NCBI GenBank assembly: GCA_016713625.1
Contig: JADJOT010000008.1
Coordinates: forward strand, 434,001-498,000
Origin: Candidatus Accumulibacter affinis
GTDB taxonomy: Bacteria; Pseudomonadota; Gammaproteobacteria; Burkholderiales; Rhodocyclaceae
Length of the DNA: 64,000 bases
Direction of reading: 5' to 3'
The translations under genes and the position numbers were made by a program. Position 1 is the first letter of the stretch. Every line of letters begins with the position of its first letter. The notes under the pieces are model-generated. The model was not told the origin of the DNA. It ran no database searches and saw only the letters and a list, made by a program, of their open reading frames with translations. Below, one piece after another: positions 42,904 to 52,386 of this stretch.

Positions 42904-45317
42904 CGATTGACAAGCCCATGCGCGAGCAAGCGTTGATTGCCAGTAGCCGCGCCGTTGTCAGGACCGCGCTGTTCATCGCCGGTGCGTTGCTGGCAGCGCT
43001 GCTGCTGAATGGGGCACTGTCCATACTGACCCTCGACAGGATCCATACCCGCTCGCTGCTTTCAAGCTATACGGTCGTTGGCGATTATCATGTCGAGAAA
43101 ATTCGCCGCTCATTGAAGTTCGGCAAGAGCCTGGATAGTTTTTCTGGCCTCGACAGGCTGCTGGCAGCGATCATGAGGGAGAATCCGGATATCGCCGGGC
43201 TGGCGATTTATTCTCGCGGCAGGGAACTGCTGCTCGGTCTCGGCGCCGAGATTCGCTTGCCTGGCGAAGTGGCCTGGCACCCGCAGACGGTGGCCGCGCG
43301 GCCGGTGGTTTCGGAAAGCGGTGATTTTCACCTCCTCGGTTTTCCCATCGTCGGCGCCGAGCGGGAGTCGGCAGACAGCGATCGGCAGGGTTTCCTGGTA
43401 CTCGCTGTGCCAAAGGCTCTGGCCCGCGACAAGGTCGATGCGGCGCTTGTCCGGTTGGCGAAGACCGGCGTGCTGACGGGAATCCTGTCGGTTGGCGTGC
43501 TGCTGCCGGCCCTGTTTTTTCTGGTCGGCAAGCGACACGGGCAAGCACGCAAGCGAAGGATTCTCCTGACCACCTCGCTGGTTTTCCTGGGCTCGCAACT
43601 GGCGTTCTCCGCTTATGGTATCAGCCACTTCGAGGACAGCTATCTCGATGATGTGCGCGAGGAGTCCCGGAGCTTCGGTCAGTTGCTGCAGGCCGATGTC
43701 GATCGACTGCTCGATCTCGGTGTTCCGATCGACAGGCTGGTGAAGATCGAAACACTCCTGAATGATATTCTGACCAATACGCCGGAGTTGTCGGCCATAG
43801 CGATTGTGGATAATGGCAAACAAACCCTGTATCGACTGCAAACCCGCAAGGTGGATGCGCAACTCGACGCCGGAGAACAGGCTGCTGTGAGTCCACGCTA
43901 TCAGGTCGATCTGCCATTGCAGCGCGGGGGTCAGACCGTCGGCGCGATTCACCTCGACATCGACAAGGCGGTGATCGATAAAATCCGCTTCGACCTGGCT
44001 GTCGACCTGATCACGGTGGCACTCGTATCCCTGCTGGTTGGCTTCGAGTTGGTGTTTTTCCTGGTCGCCCTGGACACCACCTCGACGCCTGGAGTGGCTG
44101 CCCATGCGGTGCCGGCAGCGGTGCGCACCGGCGCCTTCCTGTATGCCTTCGCGATGGCCCTGTCGATGTCTTTCCTCCCCTTGTATGCCAGCCAGCTCGC
44201 GCCGCTGGCCGGCCTGCCGGGAGCGTTGAGCATGGCGCTGCCCCTGTCTGCCGAGATGCTGCTGGTGGCGCTCGGGCTGGTGCTTGGTGGCCACTGGCTG
44301 GAACGTCGCGACTGGCTGTCGCTCTTTCTCTACGGCGTCGTCGTCACCGCTATCGGTGTGGGTCTCTGCAGTCTGGCACAGACGACGCTGCAACTCGTGG
44401 GTTGTCGGGCGCTGGTCGGCCTGGGCTATGGTCTGGTAGTGGTGTCGACACAGACGGTGGTCATCCGTCTGTCGGCTACCGGCAACCGTTCGAGCGCGAT
44501 TAGCGGGCTGGAGGCTGGCTATTACGCCGGTTTTATCTCAAGCACGGCGATTGGCGGCATGCTGGCGGACAAGATCGGCTTCCGTGGCGTGTTTGTTTTT
44601 GGCGCTCTGCAGATGCTGGTCGCGCTCGCCTTCGCTTTTGCTTTTCTCAGGAAGATCAGCAGCGACCGGCCGGTTCCGCAAAGCGCAGCGCTCAGCGACG
44701 GAGCCAGCGCAGCGAATGTTCGTCTGCTGTCCCTGCTCGCCGATCGCGAGTTTCTCGGCACCCTGTTGCTCAGCGCGATCCCCGCGGCGCTGTGTCTGGC
44801 GGGTTTTCTGTATTTTGCGAGTCCGCTGTTTCTCACCGAGGCCGGGGTCAGTCAGTCGAACATTGCCCGCTTGATGATGCCTTACGGCCTGTGCATGATC
44901 TATCTGGCGCCGCTGCTCGGCAAGTGGGTCGATGCGGTTGGCGACAAGCGCATCCCGGTGCTGCTGGGTGGCGTCCTCGGTGGCACGGCACTGCTGATCT
45001 TTCATTTTTTTCATTCGCCGCTGGCCTTTGTCGCCATCCTGATTCTTTTCAGTGTTTCCGGCGGCTTGAGTTATGGCGCGCGTCTGACACTGGTCAGCGA
45101 ATCGAGCGGCGCCAGACGCGTCGGCGTGAGCCGGGCGCTCGGGGTATTCAGCTCGCTCGAGCGGGTTGGCAACATCCTCGGCCCGATGCTCGTCGGCAGC
45201 CTGTTGGTGGTCTTCAGCGTCACCGCTGCGATCGGCTTCATCGGCCTCGTCTTTCTGCTGTGCAACCTGCTGCTGTTTTTTCTCTGCCTGTCACGTCGGC
45301 ATTCGCTACGTGCCTGA
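42891..45317 (+). CDS. MFS transporter with N-terminal two-loop sensor-like extension
   Basis: The protein is 808 aa, about twice a normal MFS carrier. Residues about 18-48, 190-212 and 222-247 are membrane helices enclosing two large periplasmic segments (about 49-190 and 248-365), each with a small-ligand-sensor look (DIAGLAIYSRGRELLLGLG, ELSAIAIVDNGKQTLYRLQ). From about 368 follow some 12 membrane helices typical of MFS, with GLGYGLVVVSTQTVV, YYAGFISSTAIGGMLADKIG and KWVDAVGDKRIPVLLGG. I infer a transport protein regulated by periplasmic signals, or a transporter-receptor. The GTG start overlaps the methyltransferase gene by 13 nt; the racemase follows. Confidence 0.82.
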   Translation: MPQIAIDKPMREQALIASSRAVVRTALFIAGALLAALLLNGALSILTLDRIHTRSLLSSYTVVGDYHVEKIRRSLKFGKSLDSFSGLDRLLAAIMRENPDIAGLAIYSRGRELLLGLGAEIRLPGEVAWHPQTVAARPVVSESGDFHLLGFPIVGAERESADSDRQGFLVLAVPKALARDKVDAALVRLAKTGVLTGILSVGVLLPALFFLVGKRHGQARKRRILLTTSLVFLGSQLAFSAYGISHFEDSYLDDVREESRSFGQLLQADVDRLLDLGVPIDRLVKIETLLNDILTNTPELSAIAIVDNGKQTLYRLQTRKVDAQLDAGEQAAVSPRYQVDLPLQRGGQTVGAIHLDIDKAVIDKIRFDLAVDLITVALVSLLVGFELVFFLVALDTTSTPGVAAHAVPAAVRTGAFLYAFAMALSMSFLPLYASQLAPLAGLPGALSMALPLSAEMLLVALGLVLGGHWLERRDWLSLFLYGVVVTAIGVGLCSLAQTTLQLVGCRALVGLGYGLVVVSTQTVVIRLSATGNRSSAISGLEAGYYAGFISSTAIGGMLADKIGFRGVFVFGALQMLVALAFAFAFLRKISSDRPVPQSAALSDGASAANVRLLSLLADREFLGTLLLSAIPAALCLAGFLYFASPLFLTEAGVSQSNIARLMMPYGLCMIYLAPLLGKWVDAVGDKRIPVLLGGVLGGTALLIFHFFHSPLAFVAILILFSVSGGLSYGARLTLVSESSGARRVGVSRALGVFSSLERVGNILGPMLVGSLLVVFSVTAAIGFIGLVFLLCNLLLFFLCLSRRHSLRA

Positions 45318-45341
45318 GTGCTCGACCGCGGGAGCCAAAGA

Positions 45342-46412
45342 ATGGAGGTGCTGATCGATCTGGCCAAAGTGGACCACAACATCGCCGTGATTCAGGAGAT
45401 TTGCCACCATGCTAGCGTGCAGGCCGTCTGGGTCACCAAGGGTTGCCATTCGCACCCGGCGGTGGTGGAATTGCTCGCCAGCCGCGGCGCCGCCGTTGTC
45501 GGGGAAGTCTACCCGGCCAATCTGCGCCGTCTCCGGGAGAGCTTTACCGGCGAACTACTGTTGATTCAGCCACCGTCACGCAGCCAGATCGACGCCACAC
45601 TCGCTGCTGCCGACATCATTCTGGTAGCGAGTGTAGACAACGCCGTCGCCTTGTCGCAGGCAGCCCGTTCGGGTGGTGGCCGGGCACGGCTGATTCTCAT
45701 GGTGGATGTCGGCAATCTGCGCGAGGGCGTGCTTCCCGACGCCGTCACCGGCGCGGTCACCCGGATACGGAAGCTGCCCGCGGTCGATCTGATCGGCCTG
45801 GGTACATCGGTCGGCTGCTATGGCGGTTACCTGGCCGACGCCGGCGACCTGCGCCGGCTGGTGCAGGTCGCGACGACGGTCACCCTGGCCACCGGTCATC
45901 GCTTTCAGACGCTCTCGGTGGGCAGCGGCACGATGCTGCTTGAACTCGCCGCCGCTGGCGACCTGCCGCCCGGGATCAATCAACTGCGCATTGGTGCCGC
46001 TTTTCTGGTTGGCGACCGGCCGCCAACCGGCAAAGCCCTGCCCGGCTTGTATCAGGATGCTTTCGTGATGCGCGGCGAGATCCTGGAACTGGCCCGCAAG
46101 CCGTCGTTACCGCAGGCGCCCACCGGTACCGATGCCTTTGGTAGAACGGTGGCTTTCGAGGATCTCGGCGAGCGAAACCGGGCACTGGTGGATTTCGGGA
46201 TGACCGATGTCGATGTCTATGCACTGACTCCACGCAGCCAAGGCGTGCGCATCCTTGGTGCGACCTCGAACTACACGATCTGCGACGTCACTGACTGTCC
46301 CGAGCGCCTCACCGTCGGTAGCAAGCTCGATTTCCGGATGGCTTATAGCGCGATGGTCCGGGCGATGGCGTCTCCGCATACGGAGAAAACGGTCTTGCCG
46401 GCCGCCCGCTAA
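45342..46412 (+). CDS. Ornithine/alanine-racemase-like PLP enzyme (fold type III)
   Basis: From ATG 45342 (GGGAG upstream) the product is 356 aa. It aligns by eye with the ornithine racemase/YhfX group: IDLAKVDHNIAVIQEIC, PLP lysine in VWVTKGCHSHP (Lys33), LILMVDVGNLREGVLPD, GLGTSVGCYGG, LSVGSGTMLLEL, INQLRIGAAFLVG and a C-terminal AYSAMVRAMASPH. Such enzymes interconvert L- and D-amino acids. An earlier GTG at 45318 adds eight residues. It ends the four-gene operon and its stop overlaps that of the convergent STAND gene by 3 nt. Confidence 0.85.
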   Translation: MEVLIDLAKVDHNIAVIQEICHHASVQAVWVTKGCHSHPAVVELLASRGAAVVGEVYPANLRRLRESFTGELLLIQPPSRSQIDATLAAADIILVASVDNAVALSQAARSGGGRARLILMVDVGNLREGVLPDAVTGAVTRIRKLPAVDLIGLGTSVGCYGGYLADAGDLRRLVQVATTVTLATGHRFQTLSVGSGTMLLELAAAGDLPPGINQLRIGAAFLVGDRPPTGKALPGLYQDAFVMRGEILELARKPSLPQAPTGTDAFGRTVAFEDLGERNRALVDFGMTDVDVYALTPRSQGVRILGATSNYTICDVTDCPERLTVGSKLDFRMAYSAMVRAMASPHTEKTVLPAAR

Positions 46413-49400
46413 CGCTTCTGGGAATCCTCGATGCGCTGTTCACAGGCGGCGGCGCGGGCGTCGGCGACGATGGCTTCTTCATTCATGAAGTGTTGGCGTT
46501 GCTCGGGGCTGAGGCAAGCATTCGTGGCCCGCTTCAAATGTTCGAGCAGCGCTGGCCCGGTTACCCGCCAGTAGCGGGCAGTGCCGTCGCGTGAGGCCGT
46601 GACGACATGGCTGCCGTCGGGACTGAAGGCGGCACTGGTCACTGCAGCGTCGTGTCCGCGCAGCACCATTTCCTTTCCCTTGCCGTCAGCCGACCAGACG
46701 CGAGCGGTGCCATCGCGCGACGCCGTCACCACGCGCCGGCTGTCGGGGCTGAAGGCGATGCCCGTGACCTCCGACTGATGGCTACGCAGGACGACCGGTG
46801 TGCCGCGCCCATCGACCCGCCAGATGCGCGCTGTGCCATCGGCCGAGGCACTGCCGACCAGCGTGCCATCCGGGCTGAAGACGACTTTCCCGATCGGGCC
46901 GTCGTGGCCCAGCAGGATCAGCGGCGCAGCACCGTGACCAGCGGCCGACCAGACGCGGACGGTGTTGTCCGCCGCCGCCGAGGCGACGGACTTGCCATCC
47001 GGGCTGAAGGCCACACTCGACACCCGGCCACCGTGGCCACTCAGGACGATCGGTTCAGCGGACCCGTCGACCGACCACAGCCGCACCGTGCCATCGTCCG
47101 AGGCGCTCGCCAGTCGGCGGCTGTCCGCGCTGAAGGCAGCAGCGCGGACCCAGCCGGTATGGCCTTCCAGGACCCGCGCTTGACCCTGGCCGCTGACCGG
47201 CCAGATCCGCACGGTATTGTCCAGCGAGCTGCTCGCCACCCAACGCCCATCCGGGCTGAAGACGGCGCGCCCGGCCGGCCAGGAGTGACCGCGCCAGACG
47301 ACCGTTTCGCCATCACCGTCGGTTGGCCAGAGCCGTACTGTGCCATCGAATGAAGCGGTGACGATATGCCGGCCATCGGGGCTGAACTCTGCCCACCAGA
47401 CCGCTTGTTCATGTCCGCGCAGAACCTGTGCTGCCTTGCCGCTGTCTTCAGCCAGTCGCCACAGGCGGGCAGTACCATCCTGCGACGCCGTGACCACCTG
47501 TTGGCCGTCGGGGCTGAAGCTGGCGCCCCAGACCGCTCCCCGATGCCCGTGCAGGACCACCGGCTCACTGGCCTGCAGCGGCCAGATGCGGGCGGTGCCG
47601 TCGTCGGCCGTGGTGATCAGGCGGGTTCCGTCCGGGCTGAAAGCGGCGCTCAGGACCGGCACCTGACCGCGCAGAACGACTGGCTGGCCCCCGTTCACCG
47701 ACCACAGCCGGACTGGCTCGTCGGCCTTGACGACGACCACCCAGCGTCCGTCGGGACTGAAGCTCGTCTGCCGGACAGATCCTTGATTGTCACCGAGAAC
47801 CACCGCTGCGCCTGGTTCATTGATCGACCACAGGCGCACCGTGCCATCGCGGGATGCCGTCACCAGCCGCTTCCCATTCGGGCTGAATGCCGCGCTCACC
47901 ACCTGATCGGTGTGAGCACGCAAGACGATGGGCTGGCCGCTGCCGTCGCTGGACCACAGGCGGGCGGTGGTGTCGGCCGATGCGGTCACTACCTGCCGCC
48001 CGTCCGGGCTGAAACCGGCGGCCAACACCGGCCCGTCGTGGCCGCGGAGGACTGCCAGAGGCTTGCCGTCAGCGGCTGACCACAGTCGCGCCGTACCATC
48101 GCGGGAGGCGGTGACGACCTGCCGGCCGTCGGGGCTGAAAACGGCGCTGAGCACCTGCCAGTCATGGCCTTGCAGGAGTACCGGCTTACCGTCGCCATCG
48201 GCCGGCCAGATTTTCGCCAGACCGTCGTTGTAGGCGACCACGACGCGCTTGCCGTCCGGGCTGAAAGCGGCGCCGCGCAGTCTGGCGACGTCGCCCAGAC
48301 TGACCGGGTTGCCGCCTGGCGTGGTCGGCCAGACCTGAACGCTACCGTACTCCAGGGGCGTCACCAGAAGGTGGCGGCCATCGGGGCTGAAGGCCGTGCT
48401 GGCCAGAGGTCCCTGGAGGGTGTCCAGCGTGCGCGGCTGACCGCGGCCGTCGGCTGACCAGAGATTGACCTTGCCGTCTTTGGAAGCGGTGGCAATCTGG
48501 CTGCCGTCGGGACTGAAACTCGCGCTGGTGACGCCCTGGTCGTGTCCTTTGAGCACGTTCAGCGGTAGCAGTTGCTCGGCGACCCCGCGCGCGACTCGCG
48601 CGCCGCCCACGGGGTCGTGCCCATCGTCGAGTTCCGCCAGCAGCAGCGCCTGGACGAGCGGGTCAGGCTCGACACTGGCGGCATTGACCAGATAACTGTC
48701 GTGAATCAGCCCGGCCTGTTGCTCGGCGATCCGCTGATTCTCCCAGGCCAGATTTCTCTGCCACAGCGCATACAGGCCGAACAGCAGGGTGATCAGCGCT
48801 GCGCAGGCCAGCACGACGATCAGCCGCTGCGTCTGCCGCTGCTTGCGCTGCCTGGCCAGTGCCTGGTCAGCGAGTTCCTGCTCCCAGGCCGCCTGGCTCT
48901 GCTCGAGAAAGGCCATGGTTTGTTCGAAGTGCGGATCGTAGCGGTCGGCCCAGGCAGCGCTCGGCTGCCGCTCCTGGCGCCACTGCAGCGCCAGTTGCAG
49001 TTCGGGGTTGCGCAGCAGCCCGGCTTCTGCCTGCTCGTACAGCGCGGCGCGGTCGGCCAGGCGCCGATAGAGCCAGGCCGAGCGGGCTTCCTGGCCGGTC
49101 CACTGGAGCAGTCGCTCCCAGCAGCGCATCAGACTCTCGTGCGAAATATCGAGGATCGTGTCGGCTTCCAGGACAACGTCCGGCGGTGGCATCAGAAACG
49201 ACCGTCCCGGCGCCCGGAAACAGTCGACGACGCGAACGATTTCGGCGGGCGCGCAGCGGGTGATGGCGCAGATGGTTGCCAGCGGCGCCGGCTGGCGGAT
49301 GCCCAGGGCGTTGTCGCCCTGTAAGGTCAGGGCTTTGAAGAGATCGGCGGCAATCGCTTGTTCTTTTTCGCCGAGTTCCTGATAGGCTTCCTCGGCGTGG

Positions 49401-50377
49401 CGCGACAGCGCCTCCTTGAGAGTGCCGATCGCCTCATACTGGGCCAGATCCAGCGGCTCGCTGCCGTCCCCCTGTTGACGCCAGCAATCCCACAGCCGCA
49501 TCAGTGCGTGCTGCAGGACGGGTAGCTGATCGAGGTCATCGCCGACCTCATTGAGCAAGCGGATCACCAGCCGCGGCGCAATGCGGCCACCGCCGACCGC
49601 CACCGGGCCGACGATGGCCGCCTGCAGTTCATCGCGACGTAAACGCGGTACCAGATATTGACTGCCGTTGATTGCCTCGGGAAGCCCCGGAAAACTGATG
49701 CAGCTACCGATGAAATCCGAGCGCATGGTGAGAATCACGTAGATCGGCAGAGTGTTCTGTTGCACGGCCGCAAGCAGCAGTTTGACGAAGGCGACCGCCT
49801 CGTCCCGCGACGCGCTGCAGCTCTGCTTGAAGCGGAACAGTTCCTCGAACTGATCGACCATCACCAGGACATTGTCCGCCGTCGGCAGGTGCGCCTGCCG
49901 GACGCAATCGACGAGACCCATGGCGCTGCTGCGCAGGGTGGTCTCCAGGATCAGTCGATTGATATCGGCCAGTTCGCCGCTGGCGCCAAGCACTTCCGGG
50001 GTATCGAGTGCGCGCGCCAGGTTGCCGATCGGTGCATTCCCCGGACGCAGAATGGCCACCCGCCAGCTCGACCCGGCTCGCGTCATGTAGCCGCCGTAGA
50101 GGGCGGGTATCAGTCCGGCGCGGACCAGTGAGGACTTGCCGCTGCCGGAACTGCCGACGATCGCCAGAAAACGATTGCCGCGCAGCCGCCTGAGCAATTC
50201 ATCAATCTGTAGTTCGCGGCCGAAGAACAGGTAGTCTTCGTCAGGCTCGAACGGCCTCAAGCCGGGAAATGGATTGGGATTGCCAGCGGGATTGCCAGCG
50301 GCCGCCGCATCGGCAGGATTCGCTGCCGATGCGGCGGCCGCACCCGGAATATGGTCAGAGGGCGCCGAACTTGACAT
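46409..50377 (-). CDS. STAND NTPase with transmembrane helix and 16 WD40 repeats
   Basis: From the ATG at 50377 the protein is 1322 aa. After a low-complexity N-terminus, residues about 34-460 form an nSTAND1-type NTPase: NPFPGLRPFEPDEDYLFFGR, P-loop GSSGSGKS at 75-82, and Walker B VLVMVDQFEELFRF near 190. A membrane helix (LIVVLACAALITLLFGLYAL) lies near 540-560. From about 630 to the end are 16 WD40 repeats with VTSASFSPDG and DGTARLW patterns, enough for two propellers. It overlaps the TIR gene by 23 nt and is surely co-expressed. STAND proteins are signal-triggered oligomerising switches. Confidence 0.9.
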   Translation of the reverse strand: MSSSAPSDHIPGAAAASAANPADAAAAGNPAGNPNPFPGLRPFEPDEDYLFFGRELQIDELLRRLRGNRFLAIVGSSGSGKSSLVRAGLIPALYGGYMTRAGSSWRVAILRPGNAPIGNLARALDTPEVLGASGELADINRLILETTLRSSAMGLVDCVRQAHLPTADNVLVMVDQFEELFRFKQSCSASRDEAVAFVKLLLAAVQQNTLPIYVILTMRSDFIGSCISFPGLPEAINGSQYLVPRLRRDELQAAIVGPVAVGGGRIAPRLVIRLLNEVGDDLDQLPVLQHALMRLWDCWRQQGDGSEPLDLAQYEAIGTLKEALSRHAEEAYQELGEKEQAIAADLFKALTLQGDNALGIRQPAPLATICAITRCAPAEIVRVVDCFRAPGRSFLMPPPDVVLEADTILDISHESLMRCWERLLQWTGQEARSAWLYRRLADRAALYEQAEAGLLRNPELQLALQWRQERQPSAAWADRYDPHFEQTMAFLEQSQAAWEQELADQALARQRKQRQTQRLIVVLACAALITLLFGLYALWQRNLAWENQRIAEQQAGLIHDSYLVNAASVEPDPLVQALLLAELDDGHDPVGGARVARGVAEQLLPLNVLKGHDQGVTSASFSPDGSQIATASKDGKVNLWSADGRGQPRTLDTLQGPLASTAFSPDGRHLLVTPLEYGSVQVWPTTPGGNPVSLGDVARLRGAAFSPDGKRVVVAYNDGLAKIWPADGDGKPVLLQGHDWQVLSAVFSPDGRQVVTASRDGTARLWSAADGKPLAVLRGHDGPVLAAGFSPDGRQVVTASADTTARLWSSDGSGQPIVLRAHTDQVVSAAFSPNGKRLVTASRDGTVRLWSINEPGAAVVLGDNQGSVRQTSFSPDGRWVVVVKADEPVRLWSVNGGQPVVLRGQVPVLSAAFSPDGTRLITTADDGTARIWPLQASEPVVLHGHRGAVWGASFSPDGQQVVTASQDGTARLWRLAEDSGKAAQVLRGHEQAVWWAEFSPDGRHIVTASFDGTVRLWPTDGDGETVVWRGHSWPAGRAVFSPDGRWVASSSLDNTVRIWPVSGQGQARVLEGHTGWVRAAAFSADSRRLASASDDGTVRLWSVDGSAEPIVLSGHGGRVSSVAFSPDGKSVASAAADNTVRVWSAAGHGAAPLILLGHDGPIGKVVFSPDGTLVGSASADGTARIWRVDGRGTPVVLRSHQSEVTGIAFSPDSRRVVTASRDGTARVWSADGKGKEMVLRGHDAAVTSAAFSPDGSHVVTASRDGTARYWRVTGPALLEHLKRATNACLSPEQRQHFMNEEAIVADARAAACEQRIEDSQKR
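46560..48560 (-). repeat. WD40-coding repeat array (16 units)
   Basis: Sixteen units of roughly 120 bp encode blades of the form LRGHxxxVxxAxFSPDGxx and ASxDGTARLW. Units differ at many positions, unlike the TPR repeats, so the array is older. Units 2, 3 and 7 are the most divergent. Confidence 0.88.
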
Positions 50378-51872
50378 CGCTGCGACTGCCAGTGTCGGTT
50401 TCGCGCAGACTGGCGATGAAGGTGGCAAGGACGCCAGGGTCGAAGGTGTCGGTCAGCTGTTGCAACACCAGTGCCTCGTGCGTGCGCAGGCGAACCTTTT
50501 GCGCGGTCAGGGGCGGTGCGACATAGATCGCCTTGCCGCGTAGCGGCGCGCTGCGGCCGAGATCGGCGCTTTTACGCACTTCGCTGAGCTTGCGGCGTTG
50601 CCACAGCTCGTTGCCCTCACCGTAGTAGATCAGCAAGGCATCGCAGCTTTGCAGGTTTTCTTCGTGGTCAAGGCGCGCTGGCGTCTCGTCAGGATCGAAG
50701 AGCGGCAGAATGACTTCGAAACCCTCGGCAAACAGGTGATCTTCGAGCGCTGCGATCTGATCCCGATCCCGTTCGTCACAGATCAGGTAAATCCGGACCA
50801 CGCCTTCGGCCGCTGGCGTTGCGCGGCCGTGGGCAGCCCCTGCGGGCGGATTCAGCATGCGGTAAATGGCGGTCTTCAGATCCTCGAAGGGGGTCTGGAG
50901 CAGATCGCCGCGCTGATGCAGCCGGGCATCGGTGTGTAGTTGCTCGACGAAGCGCTGTTGCCGCTCGTCGTTCACAACCAGCTCGGGCGGCAGCCAGATC
51001 AGGCGCGCCAGGTCGCTCATGCTGCGCCTGGCGGCAAGTTCGTATTGCAGCGCGACGATCGAGCTCTGCGTCCCCTCGGGAACGATCCCGTACTCGCTAC
51101 CGATCAGGTGAATCGACAACTGACAGGCGGCAAGTTGCTGCTGCACGAACGCGTCCCAGTCGGAGGCCAGCCAGGAAGGCGGCGCCCGGTCGGGCAACAC
51201 CCGGTAGCCCTGATGCAGCAGATCGCGGCGGATGGCCTCCCGCTGCGGTTGCAGATCGGAACTGGTCTCCGCCAGATAGACGTTGCCTTTGCTGACGCCG
51301 GCAAGCGGTGCCTGCGTACCATGGTCGGCAAGGACCTGCAGCAGGTCGGCCAGATCATAGGCCAGATCGTCGAGCTTTTGCCAGTACCTGGCCTGCATCT
51401 CCTGACCGTAGGTCTGATCGAGTTCCTGTGCTCGGCCAGTTTCCGAATCGACGCAGAAGAATTCGTAGCCGAGCAAGGACTCGACTTCGGGCGGGTGACG
51501 TTCGAGCGGCAGCGGCGTCTTGATCACCTTGAACAGCCGCGATTTGTTGCCGATCCGGCTGCCGCTGCCGGCGTCGGCGACCTCCAGGAAAGTGCTCATT
51601 TCCCGACGGCACCAGTCGGAATTCGCATAGCGCGGCGACAACACGGCGACCAGTGCGGCGACGCCGGGCAGACGTTCGACCAGAGTATCCGCGAAATAGT
51701 CGTTGCCTTGCAGCTTGGGATCGCGCCAGATCCGCGGTTCTCTACCGAGCAGCTGGCCGAGGCGGATTTTCAGGGCGCGGTCGAATCGAGAAATCCAGCC
51801 AGCCTGGCCCTCGACAAACGCCTGGTTGTCGAGATGGGCATAACTGATAAACACATCGTCCGCAAAGTTCAT
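50355..51872 (-). CDS. TIR-domain protein with two further TIR/DUF4062-like domains
   Basis: From ATG 51872 the product is 505 aa. Domain 1 (about 1-145) is a TIR domain: NFADDVFISYAHLDNQ, IWRDPKLQGNDYF and SDWCRREM, where Glu91 is the catalytic-type Glu of NAD-cleaving TIRs. Domain 2 (about 215-330) resembles DUF4062 (GNVYLAETSSDLQPQREAIR, IHLIGSEYG). Domain 3 (about 370-470) is another TIR/SEFIR-like fold (VRIYLICDERDRDQIAAL, CDALLIYYGEGNELW). The STAND-WD40 gene begins inside its 3' end. TIR plus STAND pairs are typical of bacterial immune or cell-death modules; here that is inference. Confidence 0.88.
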   Translation of the reverse strand: MNFADDVFISYAHLDNQAFVEGQAGWISRFDRALKIRLGQLLGREPRIWRDPKLQGNDYFADTLVERLPGVAALVAVLSPRYANSDWCRREMSTFLEVADAGSGSRIGNKSRLFKVIKTPLPLERHPPEVESLLGYEFFCVDSETGRAQELDQTYGQEMQARYWQKLDDLAYDLADLLQVLADHGTQAPLAGVSKGNVYLAETSSDLQPQREAIRRDLLHQGYRVLPDRAPPSWLASDWDAFVQQQLAACQLSIHLIGSEYGIVPEGTQSSIVALQYELAARRSMSDLARLIWLPPELVVNDERQQRFVEQLHTDARLHQRGDLLQTPFEDLKTAIYRMLNPPAGAAHGRATPAAEGVVRIYLICDERDRDQIAALEDHLFAEGFEVILPLFDPDETPARLDHEENLQSCDALLIYYGEGNELWQRRKLSEVRKSADLGRSAPLRGKAIYVAPPLTAQKVRLRTHEALVLQQLTDTFDPGVLATFIASLRETDTGSRSDVKFGAL

Positions 51873-52386
51873 CGGTGGCTGCCAGTCTGGTTGTGCAGTG
51901 CAGGAACGGCGGGCCCGCACCGGCGAGGCGATGACCATGCTGTGGGGTCGACCGAAACACCGAGGCTGCGATGCGGATCATACAGGGTCTGCCGACGCTT
52001 TGTAGCTGCGGCGCGCGAGCAGCCTGGCGCAAGCGATCCGCAGGCTCGGTCAGATCGGTGGCTGGCTCGGCTGCCGACGCGATGGACCGTCCGACAGCCA
52101 GGTGCCCAGGCGTGGCCGGTCGCATTCCGACGTGGTCGCCAAGAGGTGCAGCACCTTCACGCGCTTACCGCCACCCCGGATCTGGCACTCCGGTCCTGCG
52201 CCTGATGGCTTCGGGAGGTGCGGTGAGCAGGGCGCAGTTGTTCCGAACCGGTCGGCGAAACGCGTAAAATGTCGCCATGAACCGTTCCGAGGGTAATCAC
52301 GACATGCGCAAGCACCAGCCTGCGCGGCGGTACGCGGCCACCGGCGGTGCACATCGTCGTCGAGCCCCCCACCGTTGGCGCCGGCG
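51873..52386. other. Divergent intergenic region between TIR gene and amidase gene
   Basis: About 510 bp without a supported gene. Open frames on both strands are GC-driven and lack ribosome sites. It probably holds promoters for the TIR-STAND operon and the amidase. A TAAAAT box at 52265-52270 lacks a well-spaced -35 partner. Confidence 0.4.
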
